DNA from: Bradyrhizobium monzae
GTDB lineage: Bacteria; Pseudomonadota; Alphaproteobacteria; Rhizobiales; Xanthobacteraceae
NCBI RefSeq assembly: GCF_021458635.1
Contig: NZ_JAIRDQ010000004.1
Location: 310,001 to 374,000 of the forward strand
Reading direction: 5' to 3'
DNA length: 64,000 nt
Both the position numbers and the translations under genes were made by a program. The notes beneath the pieces are model-generated. The model did not search any database, had not been told where the DNA came from, and was given only the letters and a program-made list of their open reading frames with translations. Positions 32,283-41,268 of the stretch are shown piece by piece. The first letter of the stretch is position 1; each line of letters starts with the position of its first letter.

Positions 32283-35150
32283 ATGACGTCGACCCGCGAC
32301 AACGAGCTCGGTGTACGCCGCGAGCAAGGCCAGCAGGCCCTGCTCTCGCTGAGCCAGCTTGCGCTCGACGGCATGGAACAGGGGGTTTGCGTCTACGACG
32401 CCGACAACCGGATCGTGCTGGTCAACACGCGTTACCTGACGCTGTTCAACATGTCGGCCGAGATCGTCCAGCCCGGAACGCGCTACCGCGATGTGCTCGC
32501 CCACAGCGTAGCGCTCGGCAATATCCCGGCAAGTGAGCTCGACGCGCTCTACACCGCGCGGATCGCATTGATTGCGGCCGGCAAGCCGTTCCAGACCCGG
32601 CAGACGCTGGCAAGCGGCCTTGTCATCACGCTCGAACTGAAGCCGCTTCCAGCTGGCGGCTGGATGACGATCTGCGACGACGTCAGCCGGCTCGCCCGGC
32701 TCGAGACCGAGCTGCAACTCCAGACCGAACGCAGCCAGCATGCGCTCGCGCACATGTCGCACGGCCTCATCATGTACGATGCCGACGCCCGCGTCGTCGT
32801 CTGCAACGAGCGGTTCCTGCAATTCTACGACCTCGACCCCAACGTCGTGAAACCGGGTGTCGCGCACAGCACGGCCATCGACCACTGGCTGTCGCGCGGC
32901 AACAGAGCGGACATGTCCGGAGACGAGTTCCGCGATGCCCGGATCAACGACGTCCGGACCAGGAACCCGAAGACCGTTCTGGTGACGCGCTATGACGGCC
33001 GCAAGGTGCAAGCCGTATCCCGCTTCATGCCCGACGGCGGCTGGGTCACCGTGCACGAGGACGTCACCGAACGGCTCCGGCATGAAGAGACGCTGAAGCA
33101 GCAGAACCTCATGCTGGATGCGGCGCTCGAAAACATGGCGCATGGGCTCGCGTTCTACGACAGCGACATGCGCCTGCGCATCTGCAATTCGACCTACCAG
33201 CAGATCTATCGGCTGCCGCCGGAGGAGAGCAAGCCCGGCACGCATCTCGCCGAGCTGATCGAGCGCTCGATGGCGAACGGTGCCTTCTCCTCCGAATACA
33301 GCCCGCAGCAGATCCTGGAGGCCGCCCGCACCCGGATCGCGAGCCGCGATTCCTCGCCGATGCGGCGGAGCATGACCAACGACACGGTGATCTCGGTGCG
33401 CTATTGCGCGCTGCCCGAGGGCGGCTTCGTCGCCACCTATGAGGACATCACCGAGCGCGAACGGGCGGTCGAAGAGCTGAGTGAGCAGTATCGCCGCTTC
33501 GACGCGGCGCTGAACAACATGAGTCAGGGCCTGTGCATGCTCGATACGAGTCTGCACGTGATCGTTTGCAACCGCCGCTACATCGAGATGTACGGCCTGT
33601 CGCCTGACATTGTGAAGCCCGGCGTCTCGATGCGCGAGATCATGGAGCACAGCTGCGATCTCGGCATCCATCCGAACACGACCGCCGCCAAGATCTATGC
33701 CGACTACGTCGAGCGGCTGCGCGAGGGCGAGCACACGCTGCACCGCCATTTGAGCGACGGCCGCATCATCAAGCTCAACCACAAGCGGATGGAGCATGGC
33801 GGCTGGGTCGTCACCTATGAGGACGTCACCGAGCGCCACAAAGCCCAGGCCCGGGTCGCGCACATGGCGCAGCACGATTCGCTCACCGACCTGCCCAACC
33901 GCACGCTGTTCCGCGAGAAGATGGGAGAGGGGTTGAACCAGGTCGCGATCGCCGGCGGCGCGATGGCGGTGCTGTGCTTCGACCTCGACAATTTCAAGAC
34001 CGTCAACGACCGGCTCGGCCACGCCGCCGGCGACCGCCTGCTGCGCTGGGTCGCGGCGCGGCTGAAGGAGAATGTCGGCGAGCACGACACCGTCGCCCGT
34101 CTCGGCGGCGACGAGTTTGCCGTGCTCCAGCGCGGACCGCAGCCGCAATCGGCGGAGCGGCTTGCGCGGCGGCTGGTCGAGATCATCGGCCATCCGCCGC
34201 CGCTGGAGAGCCAGTCGATCCATGTCGGCGTCTCCGTCGGCATCGCGATCGCGCCCGACCACGGCCTCGACGCCGACGAGCTGATGAAATGCGCCGATCT
34301 CGCACTGTACCAGGCCAAGGCCAAGGGACGCGGCGCCTACCAGCTGTTCGAGCCCGAAATGGAAGAAGCGGCTCGCAGCCGGCACGCGCTGGAGCACGAT
34401 CTGCGCGGCGCGCTGGAAGCCAACCAATTCCATCTGGTGTTCCAGCCGCAGGTGCGGCTCGACACCTCCGAGCTGACCGGCTTCGAGGCGCTGCTGCGCT
34501 GGAAGCATCCGTCGCGCGGCTTCGTCTCGCCGGCCGAGTTCATTCCGATCGCCGAAGAGAACGGGCTGATCGTCGCGATCGGCGAATGGGTGCTGCGCTC
34601 GGCCTGCGCCACGGCGGCCTCATGGCCGGATGTCACGGTCGCGGTCAATCTGTCACCGGTCCAGTTCCGCTCGCGCGGACTGGTGGCGATGGTGACGAGC
34701 GCGCTTGCAGAAGCCGGCCTGCCGCCGCAGCGGCTCGAGCTCGAGGTCACCGAGACGGCGCTGCTCGACGACAGCGAAGCGACGATCGAGATCCTGCATC
34801 AGCTCCGCGCCCTCGGCGTGCGCGTCAGCCTCGACGATTTCGGCGTCGGCTATTCTTCGCTGAGTTACTTGCGCAAGTTTCCGTTCGACCGCATCAAGAT
34901 CGACCGCTCCTTCGTCGGCACACTCGGCGAAAGCCCCGAGAGCGTCGCCATCGTCCGAACCATCGCGAGCCTCGGTTCCGTGCTTGGCGTCGAGACCACG
35001 GCGGAAGGCGTCGAGACGGTGGAGCAGCTCGAATTCGTCCGCGAATGCGGCTGCACTGCCGTGCAGGGATACTATTTCGGTAGGCCGTGTCCGGCAGCCG
35101 AAGTCAGCCGCACCATCGAGACGTTGAACGCGGTCCGTCGCGTGGCGTAA
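32283..35150 (+). CDS. Four-PAS diguanylate cyclase/phosphodiesterase (PAS-GGDEF-EAL)
   Basis: 955 residues from ATG 32283. Four consecutive PAS domains of one subfamily fill residues ~20-530, each opening with a phrase like ALDGMEQGVCVYDADNRIV, HMSHGLIMYDADARVV, NMAHGLAFYDSDMRL or NMSQGLCMLDTSLHVI. A GGDEF domain follows (RLGGDEF near residue 608, intact; LPNRTLF at its start), then EAL (FEALLRWKHP near 734, VEVTE, LDDFGVGYSSL, VKIDR-like IKIDRSF). It can in principle both make and degrade cyclic-di-GMP. No membrane segment is evident, so it is cytoplasmic. Input signal unknown. Confidence 0.92.
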   Translation: MTSTRDNELGVRREQGQQALLSLSQLALDGMEQGVCVYDADNRIVLVNTRYLTLFNMSAEIVQPGTRYRDVLAHSVALGNIPASELDALYTARIALIAAGKPFQTRQTLASGLVITLELKPLPAGGWMTICDDVSRLARLETELQLQTERSQHALAHMSHGLIMYDADARVVVCNERFLQFYDLDPNVVKPGVAHSTAIDHWLSRGNRADMSGDEFRDARINDVRTRNPKTVLVTRYDGRKVQAVSRFMPDGGWVTVHEDVTERLRHEETLKQQNLMLDAALENMAHGLAFYDSDMRLRICNSTYQQIYRLPPEESKPGTHLAELIERSMANGAFSSEYSPQQILEAARTRIASRDSSPMRRSMTNDTVISVRYCALPEGGFVATYEDITERERAVEELSEQYRRFDAALNNMSQGLCMLDTSLHVIVCNRRYIEMYGLSPDIVKPGVSMREIMEHSCDLGIHPNTTAAKIYADYVERLREGEHTLHRHLSDGRIIKLNHKRMEHGGWVVTYEDVTERHKAQARVAHMAQHDSLTDLPNRTLFREKMGEGLNQVAIAGGAMAVLCFDLDNFKTVNDRLGHAAGDRLLRWVAARLKENVGEHDTVARLGGDEFAVLQRGPQPQSAERLARRLVEIIGHPPPLESQSIHVGVSVGIAIAPDHGLDADELMKCADLALYQAKAKGRGAYQLFEPEMEEAARSRHALEHDLRGALEANQFHLVFQPQVRLDTSELTGFEALLRWKHPSRGFVSPAEFIPIAEENGLIVAIGEWVLRSACATAASWPDVTVAVNLSPVQFRSRGLVAMVTSALAEAGLPPQRLELEVTETALLDDSEATIEILHQLRALGVRVSLDDFGVGYSSLSYLRKFPFDRIKIDRSFVGTLGESPESVAIVRTIASLGSVLGVETTAEGVETVEQLEFVRECGCTAVQGYYFGRPCPAAEVSRTIETLNAVRRVA

Positions 35151-35272
35151 GGGCTTGCTGCCTGCTCCCCGCACGAATTTCGTGAAACAACCCCATGCAA
35201 AGTAGAACGGCGTTGATTTCAAAGGGGAAATCGTGACGATCGCGACGCTGCGCTAATCCACCCGACGATGCC

Positions 35273-37009
35273 TCAGCCGGCCGCGGGTAGCACGTTGTCC
35301 GGCGCCGCACCCCATGGGCGGTCAACGGAGGCGAGGCCGATCAGGCGGCCCTGGATGTAGTCGCAGCCCCACTCGCGCAGCATGTTGGCGGCCTCCTCGT
35401 CCTGGACCCATTCGGCGACGGTCTTGATGTCGAGGCGGCGGGCGAGGTCGATCAAGGTCTGCACGAAAGCGCGGTCGTCGGCGGAATGGGTGATGTTCTG
35501 CACGAACGCACCGTCGATCTTGACGATATCCACGCCGAGCTTGCGCAAATTGCGGAACGAGGTGTAACCGGCGCCGAAATCGTCGATCGCGATGCTGCTG
35601 CCGAAGTTCTTGAGACGGCTGACGAAGGCGCGGACGTCGTCGATGTCCTGGATCGCGACCGTCTCGGTGATCTCGACGATCAGCCGCTCGGCGACGCCGG
35701 GATGGGCAAGCATCAGCGATTCTATACCGGCCCACCAATCGGGGTCCATCGTCGTATCAGGCGAGATGTTGAGGCTGAGGCGGATGTCGGGCGTGGCCGC
35801 GAGCTCGGCAACCACGAGCTCGAGCACGCGGTGATCGACCAGCCGAATGAGGCCGAGCCGCTCGGCGACCGGAACGATGTCCGGCGCGAGCAGGACCTGG
35901 CCATCACCCTGGTCCATCCGCACCAGGCATTCGTGGAACGCGCCTTCGCGCGTGGCAACCGAGACCACCGGCTCATAAGCGAGCTTGATGCGGCGCTCGT
36001 TGAGCGCGGTGACGATCTCGTCGGTGACGCGAATGTTGACGCGGCGCTGCGCGTCGCGCTCGGCATTCGGGCGCCAGGCGGCGAACGAACCGGCGCGGCG
36101 GCGCTTGGCGGCATCCAGCGTCTCGTGAGCGCGGTTGATGGCCTCGTCGGTATTGCGGGCATAGCGCGGCAGGCTGACCGCGCCGATCGAGACGGTAACC
36201 GAGACCGGACCGGATTTGGTCGGCACCACCTCGTCACGGACGCCGGCGAGAAAGCGCTCCGCGGCGACGTTCATGTCGTCGACGGTGCAGTTCTTCAGGA
36301 TGAGGCCGAACTTGTTGCCGGAGAAGCGCCCGAGCACGTCGCCGCCGCGTAAGCGCGCGCGAATGCGCTTGGCGACGTCGAGGATCACGGCATCGGCAAC
36401 GTCAAAGCCGAAGGCGTCGTTGACGCGGGCAAGATGATCGATGCCGACCAGCAGGAAGGCTGCGGTCGAGCGGAAGCGGCTCGTCTCCTCGATCGCTTCG
36501 GCCAGCGCCGCGATCAGGTGAGAGCGGTTGAGCTCGCCGGTCAGCGGATCAAGCCGGGCAAGCTTGGTCAGCTCCTCGTCGCGGGCGTGCCGCTCATTGT
36601 TGATGCGGACGGAGCCGATCGCGCGCATTGGGCGGCCGTCGGCACCCGCGAACCAGCGGCCGGTCTCCTCGATCCAGACCACGGGGTCGGAGGCGCTCAT
36701 GCGCACGCCATATTCGACCCGGTAGGGCGTGCCGTCGGTGCCGTGCACGGCGGATGTCTGCGCCAGCGCCGCGCTCCGCAGCGTCTGCGCGGGCTCGATC
36801 AGCTTGGCGAACTGGGCGCCGGTCGCGAGGCGCTCGGCCGGAATGCCGGGGAAGATGACGCCGGCCTGTTCACCCCAGACGATGGCGTCGCTCGCGATAT
36901 CCCAGACGAACACGGCCTGACCGAGAGCGGCCAGGATTTCGGAGGCTTGCGGCAATGCTGGGGTCAAAAGCGCCTCGTTTCGGGACAGCGGGGAGTCCTG
37001 AGCCGGCAC
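35273..37009 (-). CDS. PAS-degenerate GGDEF-EAL protein
   Basis: 578 residues from GTG 37009. A PAS domain (~22-135: AVFVWDIASDAIVW) precedes a GGDEF domain whose active site is SGNKF (230-234) instead of GGDEF, so cyclase activity is very unlikely. The EAL domain has E360-C-L in place of EAL, keeps DDFGAGYTSF and VKIDGAF, and has AEWVQDEE where AEGVE is usual. It may be a weak phosphodiesterase or a cyclic-di-GMP/protein-binding regulator. It converges with the neighbouring active-looking GGDEF-EAL gene. Confidence 0.88.
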   Translation of the reverse strand: MPAQDSPLSRNEALLTPALPQASEILAALGQAVFVWDIASDAIVWGEQAGVIFPGIPAERLATGAQFAKLIEPAQTLRSAALAQTSAVHGTDGTPYRVEYGVRMSASDPVVWIEETGRWFAGADGRPMRAIGSVRINNERHARDEELTKLARLDPLTGELNRSHLIAALAEAIEETSRFRSTAAFLLVGIDHLARVNDAFGFDVADAVILDVAKRIRARLRGGDVLGRFSGNKFGLILKNCTVDDMNVAAERFLAGVRDEVVPTKSGPVSVTVSIGAVSLPRYARNTDEAINRAHETLDAAKRRRAGSFAAWRPNAERDAQRRVNIRVTDEIVTALNERRIKLAYEPVVSVATREGAFHECLVRMDQGDGQVLLAPDIVPVAERLGLIRLVDHRVLELVVAELAATPDIRLSLNISPDTTMDPDWWAGIESLMLAHPGVAERLIVEITETVAIQDIDDVRAFVSRLKNFGSSIAIDDFGAGYTSFRNLRKLGVDIVKIDGAFVQNITHSADDRAFVQTLIDLARRLDIKTVAEWVQDEEAANMLREWGCDYIQGRLIGLASVDRPWGAAPDNVLPAAG

Positions 37010-37186
37010 AGAGTACGGCCAGATTCGCCTCCAACCCTAGGCAAAGTTCATAAACAATTTGGAAACCACGTTTCCGAGCGCCATGGAACGGAATAGGCTC
37101 GACCGGCATAGGCCTTGCGAGACCATCGAATGCACCGGCGCGAGCGTCCCAAAACGCGCCAGCTCAACCGGATTAGCGGTGTTGCG

Positions 37187-37447
37187 ATGGCGAATGCGGA
37201 TCAGATCGAAGAGACAACGCGGGAAGCAAGTACCGCGCTGGTACCGCTGACGCCCGTTTTGCAGTTGGTCCACAAGGTGCCGCTGACGCGTCCGGATCCG
37301 AGCTTCGTCACCCAGCTGATCGCCAATGCCGAGCACCTGCCTCAGGCAAACCGGCTGCGCCGCGGCTCGTCCGAGGACGCACGCATGGCCTATGGCGGCA
37401 AGGGCCCGCTTCCCAGCGTCATCTCACGCACACGTCAGGTGGCGTAG
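37187..37447 (+). CDS. Small conserved-looking protein of unknown function
   Basis: 86 residues from ATG 37187 (MANADQIEETTREAST). It contains LTRPDPSFVTQLIANAEHLP and ends in a basic tail. No membrane segment, cysteine or known motif. Coding is supported by typical codon use and by its tight convergence (six bases) with the next gene. The frame extends upstream but without a better start. I do not recognise a function. Confidence 0.6.
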   Translation: MANADQIEETTREASTALVPLTPVLQLVHKVPLTRPDPSFVTQLIANAEHLPQANRLRRGSSEDARMAYGGKGPLPSVISRTRQVA

Positions 37448-37453
37448 CGCCGA

Positions 37454-38176
37454 TCAGCGCGGCTCTTCGGGCGAGGACGGCGTGCCGTTGCCCGGCTGCA
37501 AATGCGGCGAGGGAATTTCCGGCGACGGTACGACGCCCGGCTTCGGCGCGGGGTGATCCATCAAAACGGATTCGGCGACCGATTGCGCCGAGGGCGCGGA
37601 CGGCGGTTCAGGCTGCGGTGCAGGCACGGGATCGAGCTTCGGCTCAAACGCTGTTGCTGGCGGCGGCGCCTCGGCCTGGCGTTTGGCCTTGCGCGGCACC
37701 GCCACCGTCTCTGCGGCAACATAGGCGATGCGGCGGCGTGCGCGTTGGGCGATGCCGCCGAGGAAATCGGCCATCGAAAGCAGCACCAGCAGGAAAAAAG
37801 TGGAATTGCCGAATTTGGGCCACATCACGAATTCGGCCGCGGCCGCGCCGAACAGGATCAGCGACAGCAGATGATCCATCAGGAATTTCGCGCCTGGGCG
37901 CGCGCCCTTGACCACTTCGAGCAGCAGCAGCAGCACGCCGAGCGCGAGCAGGAGGTCGGCGAGCGTGACCGGCCAGGTCTCGCCGGTGATCATCGGCACC
38001 TTGAACAGCACGTCCGAAAAGGACACGCTGGGCATCAGGAAGGCGATGATGTTGTAGACGGCGAGCGGAATCAGAAGCAGCGGGAAACCGACCATCGGCA
38101 AAGCGCCTTCTCGATCAAGATGTCCGGGCAAGACAATGCGACGGCGAAGCATACGCTCCGCCGCCGACACCGTCAT
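37454..38176 (-). CDS. Membrane protein of unknown function with Pro-rich tail
   Basis: 240 residues. Four membrane segments (FPLLLIPLAVYNIIAFLM; LLLALGVLLLLLEVV; HLLSLILFGAAAAEFVMW; STFFLLVLLSMADFLGG) occupy residues ~30-145, followed by a cytoplasmic or periplasmic tail rich in Pro, Ala and Glu. No catalytic motif. It lies downstream of rpmF in the same direction but its start is 73 bases from it. Confidence 0.7.
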   Translation of the reverse strand: MTVSAAERMLRRRIVLPGHLDREGALPMVGFPLLLIPLAVYNIIAFLMPSVSFSDVLFKVPMITGETWPVTLADLLLALGVLLLLLEVVKGARPGAKFLMDHLLSLILFGAAAAEFVMWPKFGNSTFFLLVLLSMADFLGGIAQRARRRIAYVAAETVAVPRKAKRQAEAPPPATAFEPKLDPVPAPQPEPPSAPSAQSVAESVLMDHPAPKPGVVPSPEIPSPHLQPGNGTPSSPEEPR

Positions 38177-38249
38177 ATCTCATGGATTGGCCGAAATCAG
38201 GCAGGTCACGTCATCCTGATTGAGGAGAACACCCGCCCGAGAAGAGTCT

Positions 38250-38432
38250 TTAGGACTCTTTCTTCTTCAGGACCTGACGGCCCTTGTACATGCCGGTCTT
38301 GAGGTCGAGATGATGCGGACGACGGAGCTCACCGGAGTCCTTGTCTTCCACATAGGTCGGCTTCTTGATGGCATCTGCCGAGCGGCGCATGCCACGGCGC
38401 GACGGCGAAGTTTTTCGTCTCGGAACGGCCAT
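38250..38432 (-). CDS. rpmF: 50S ribosomal protein L32
   Basis: 60 residues, MAVPRRKTSPSRRGMRRS, the standard L32 start, and a C-terminal part with HHLDLKTGMYKGRQVL. A clear ribosome-binding site (AGAGGAT) precedes the ATG. This is the alphaproteobacterial form without the zinc-binding cysteines. It follows mtgA, an arrangement common in rhizobia. Confidence 0.97.
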   Translation of the reverse strand: MAVPRRKTSPSRRGMRRSADAIKKPTYVEDKDSGELRRPHHLDLKTGMYKGRQVLKKKES

Positions 38433-38602
38433 TTCAATATCCTCTAGGGATTGGTGTTCATCCGGGCATCGTCCGCGAAGGGACGGCTCAGCACCCGCAA
38501 ACCGAGGCGAGCTGAATGCCGATCAAGGCCGGGCTTATAGAGGAAGGCTGGCCGTAAATCTAGGGTTCTGGGACGGAAAATGCGCCCCAAAAGAGCCCGG
38601 AA

Positions 38603-39277
38603 TCAGCGATTTTCCCGCCAGCAGGTCAAAAGCGAGGAGGCCTGCCCCCTTGCTACATAGGTCCCGGCCAGCCGCCGCACGCCTGGCCCGGGGGTCCTGG
38701 CGCTGCGTTTGACCGGATTCGGCAGGATCGACGCCAAAAGGGCCGCTTCCCGGGGGGAGAGGTTGGCAGCCGACTTGCCGAAGGCATAGGCGCTGCCCGT
38801 TTCGACCCCAAACTGGCCCTGCGGGCCGAGCTCGGCAATGTTGAGGTAAATTTCCAGGATCCGGTGCTTGGGCAGGACGAAATCGATCCAGAGCGCCAGC
38901 GGGAATTCCAGCGCCTTGCGGACGAAATCCCGCCCCTGCCAGAGGAACAGGTTTTTCGCGACCTGCTGGGTGATGGTGGAGGCGCCGCGGAACGGCGTAC
39001 CGTCCTCCTTGGCGTCGTCGATGGCCTCGCGCAGCGCGCCCCAGTCGATGCCGTGGTGCTTGCAGAAATGGGCGTCCTCGGCCGCCACCACCGAGCGTGG
39101 CACATAAGGAGACATCGCCGCCAGATCGATCCATTCCCGGTGCATCGGCGCGCCCGTCAGCGAGCGCCAGGCCATCAGCGTCGAAACCGGATGGCCGGAG
39201 CGGTAGAATGGCGCGATCACATAGGGCGCCAGCAACGCGACCGCGGCCATCACCAGCAGGATTTTAACGATGCGCAA
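38603..39277 (-). CDS. mtgA: Monofunctional biosynthetic peptidoglycan transglycosylase
   Basis: 224 residues from a TTG at 39277, preceded by GGAAAGG; no ATG fits and the family length (~225) supports this start. An N-terminal membrane anchor (ILLVMAAVALLAPYVIAPF) is followed by a glycosyltransferase-51 domain: VVAAEDAHFCKHHGIDW with the catalytic Glu, GASTITQQVAKNLFLW, KHRILEIYLNIAELG. It polymerises lipid II glycan strands on the periplasmic side. Divergent from the prenyl synthase gene. Confidence 0.92.
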   Translation of the reverse strand: MRIVKILLVMAAVALLAPYVIAPFYRSGHPVSTLMAWRSLTGAPMHREWIDLAAMSPYVPRSVVAAEDAHFCKHHGIDWGALREAIDDAKEDGTPFRGASTITQQVAKNLFLWQGRDFVRKALEFPLALWIDFVLPKHRILEIYLNIAELGPQGQFGVETGSAYAFGKSAANLSPREAALLASILPNPVKRSARTPGPGVRRLAGTYVARGQASSLLTCWRENR

Positions 39278-39438
39278 ATCGACCTTTCCGGCGCAAACTG
39301 AAACCTGGCCGCGGATCCCGCCATTAAGTCTGTGATAATTCGGGTCTTTTCCAGCACTTTTTAGGCCTTCCAAACGATTGACTGAGGCCGGCTCATAAAG
39401 GATTGTCCCGCCGAATTTTAGTTCTGGAGCCTTTCTTG

Positions 39439-40362
39439 ATGACCGGCACGTCCCCGTCCGATTTCGCCAAACGTCTGGACAAGACCGCTGATGACACCGA
39501 AGCCCTGCTCGGGCGCCTGCTGTCGGACGACATCCTGCACGATGAGATCGCCCGTCCCAAGCGACTGATGGACGCAATGCGCTATTCGAGCCTGAATGGC
39601 GGCAAGCGCCTGCGCCCCTTCCTGGTGGTCGAGAGTGCGGCCGTGTTCGGTGTTCCGCGCGAAGCGGCGCTGCTCGTGGGCGCCGCGCTCGAATGCATCC
39701 ACTGCTATTCGCTGATCCATGACGATCTGCCGGCGATGGACAATTCGGACCTGCGCCGCGGCCGCCCCACCCTGCACAAGCAGACCGATGACGCCACCGC
39801 GATCCTCGCCGGCGACGGCCTTCTGACCATCGCCTTCGACATCGTCACCCGCGACGAGATCCATCGTGATGCCAATGTACGGTTGTTGCTGACGCGGGCG
39901 CTGGCACGCTGCGCCGGCATCGGCGGCATGGTCGGCGGCCAGATCCTCGATCTCGCCGGCGAAGGCCGCTTTGGCGGCAACGAACCGATCGATGTCGCCC
40001 GTATCCAGCAGATGAAGACCGGCGCGCTGCTGCGCTACGGCTGCATCGCCGGCGCGATCCTCGGCCAGGCCTCGAAGGCGGAATACCAGGCACTCGACGA
40101 CTACGGCCGCGCACTTGGCGAAGCCTTCCAGATCGCCGACGATCTGCTCGACGTCGAAGGCGATGCGGCGGCGCTCGGCAAGCCCTCGGGCCAGGACGCC
40201 GTGCTCGGCAAGACCACTTTCGTCACCCAGCTCGGCATCGAAGGCGCCAAGCAGCGCGTGCGCGATCTGCTGGCACGCGCCGACAGCGCGGTGTCGATCT
40301 TCGGTGATCGCGCCGCGGTGCTGCAGGCCGCCGCGCGCTTCGTCGCCGAACGCAAGAACTAG
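39439..40362 (+). CDS. ispA: Short-chain polyprenyl diphosphate synthase (farnesyl/geranylgeranyl)
   Basis: 307 residues from ATG 39439 (GGAG upstream). It condenses isopentenyl diphosphate with allylic diphosphates. First Asp-rich motif in LIHDDLPAMDNSDLRRG, second IADDLLDVEGD, substrate loop GGKRLRP. Two residues between the first aspartates and the length suit IspA, the farnesyl diphosphate synthase. The earlier in-frame TTG 39403 is unlikely. Confidence 0.9.
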   Translation: MTGTSPSDFAKRLDKTADDTEALLGRLLSDDILHDEIARPKRLMDAMRYSSLNGGKRLRPFLVVESAAVFGVPREAALLVGAALECIHCYSLIHDDLPAMDNSDLRRGRPTLHKQTDDATAILAGDGLLTIAFDIVTRDEIHRDANVRLLLTRALARCAGIGGMVGGQILDLAGEGRFGGNEPIDVARIQQMKTGALLRYGCIAGAILGQASKAEYQALDDYGRALGEAFQIADDLLDVEGDAAALGKPSGQDAVLGKTTFVTQLGIEGAKQRVRDLLARADSAVSIFGDRAAVLQAAARFVAERKN

Positions 40363-40373
40363 TAACTCCCTCA

Positions 40374-40516
40374 CCTCTCCCGCTTGCGGGAGAGGTCGGC
40401 GCGTCCCGGGCGATGCGAAGCATCGTCCCGCGCGCCGGGTGAGGGCTCTCTCCTCTTGGGGGTTCTCGCTTGCGGAGACACCCTCTCCCCAACCCTCCCC
40501 CGCAAGCGGGGGAGGG
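40374..40516. repeat. Two CCTCTCCCGC/GCGGGAGAGG hairpin repeats
   Basis: Hairpin one: CCTCTCCCGC-TT-GCGGGAGAGG at 40374-40395. Hairpin two: CCCTCCCCCGC-AA-GCGGGGGAGGG at 40493-40516. They flank ~95 bp that also carries GGCGATGCGAAGCATCGTCC. Same family as 6939-6964 and 58653-58678. They probably end ispA transcription. Confidence 0.8.
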
Positions 40517-40558
40517 AGCGCACCTGCGATGCCGCTCAGGGCTCACCGGACGATCCGC

Positions 40559-41236
40559 ATGGAAAAAGAAGATCCCGTCCTCGTCCGCTTCCGGCAGATG
40601 TCGCGACCGATGCGGCTGATCTATGCGCGGCCGCGGACGTTCATCTCGCTTGGTATCGGCATCCTCGTCTGCCTGCTTGCGCCGGGCTCGCTCCGGCTGA
40701 CGACGCGGCTTGTGCTCGGCTGGGATGCGCTGATCGCAGTGTATCTCGTGCTGGTCTACAGCATGATGCTGTGCAACGACCATCGGCACATCCACCGTAG
40801 CGCCGCAATGCAGGACGACGGCCGCTTCGTGATCCTGCTGGTGACGGCGATCGGCGCGTTCGCGAGCATCGCAGCAATCGTCTCGGAGCTCGGTGTTCAT
40901 CGCGGCGCTGCGGAGCTGACCATCGCCATCACGACCATCGTGCTGTCCTGGGCCGCCGTGCACACGACCTTCGCGCTGCACTACGCCCATGACTATTACC
41001 GGCATCCGCCGGGCGGCTTGCAGTTTCCGAGCGGCGACAAGGAAGACCACGCCGACTATTGGGACTTCGTCTATTTCTCGTTCGTGATCGGCATGACCGC
41101 GCAGGTCTCCGACGTCGGCATCACCGACAAGACCATCCGCCGCACCGCCACGGCGCACGGCATCGTGTCCTTCATCTACAACACGGCGCTGCTGGCGCTG
41201 ACGGTGAACATCGCGGCGAGCGCGATCGCGACGTGA
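40559..41236 (+). CDS. DUF1345 membrane protein
   Basis: 225 residues from ATG 40559; an alternative ATG 40529 has a better purine-rich stretch upstream, but that stretch is part of a repeat. Five to six membrane segments and the family blocks VHTTFALHYAHDYYRHP, DYWDFVYFSFVIGMTAQVSDVGIT and RRTATAHGIVSFIYNT identify DUF1345. The function of the family is unknown. Confidence 0.82.
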   Translation: MEKEDPVLVRFRQMSRPMRLIYARPRTFISLGIGILVCLLAPGSLRLTTRLVLGWDALIAVYLVLVYSMMLCNDHRHIHRSAAMQDDGRFVILLVTAIGAFASIAAIVSELGVHRGAAELTIAITTIVLSWAAVHTTFALHYAHDYYRHPPGGLQFPSGDKEDHADYWDFVYFSFVIGMTAQVSDVGITDKTIRRTATAHGIVSFIYNTALLALTVNIAASAIAT

Positions 41237-41238
41237 TC

Positions 41239-41257
41239 CCCGCGACATTGTCGCGGG
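41239..41257. terminator. Bidirectional hairpin between convergent genes
   Basis: A perfect 8-bp stem CCCGCGAC-ATT-GTCGCGGG between the DUF1345 and metacaspase stops. No long T run on either side, so termination may be partial. Confidence 0.5.
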
Positions 41258-41268
41258 AATCAGCCCCC

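Noticed and set aside
32196..34508. 770-codon open frame on the minus strand opposite the four-PAS protein.
   Set aside because: Repetitive, Arg/Asp/His-rich translation with no family features. It is the high-GC shadow of a real gene with strong domain motifs on the other strand.
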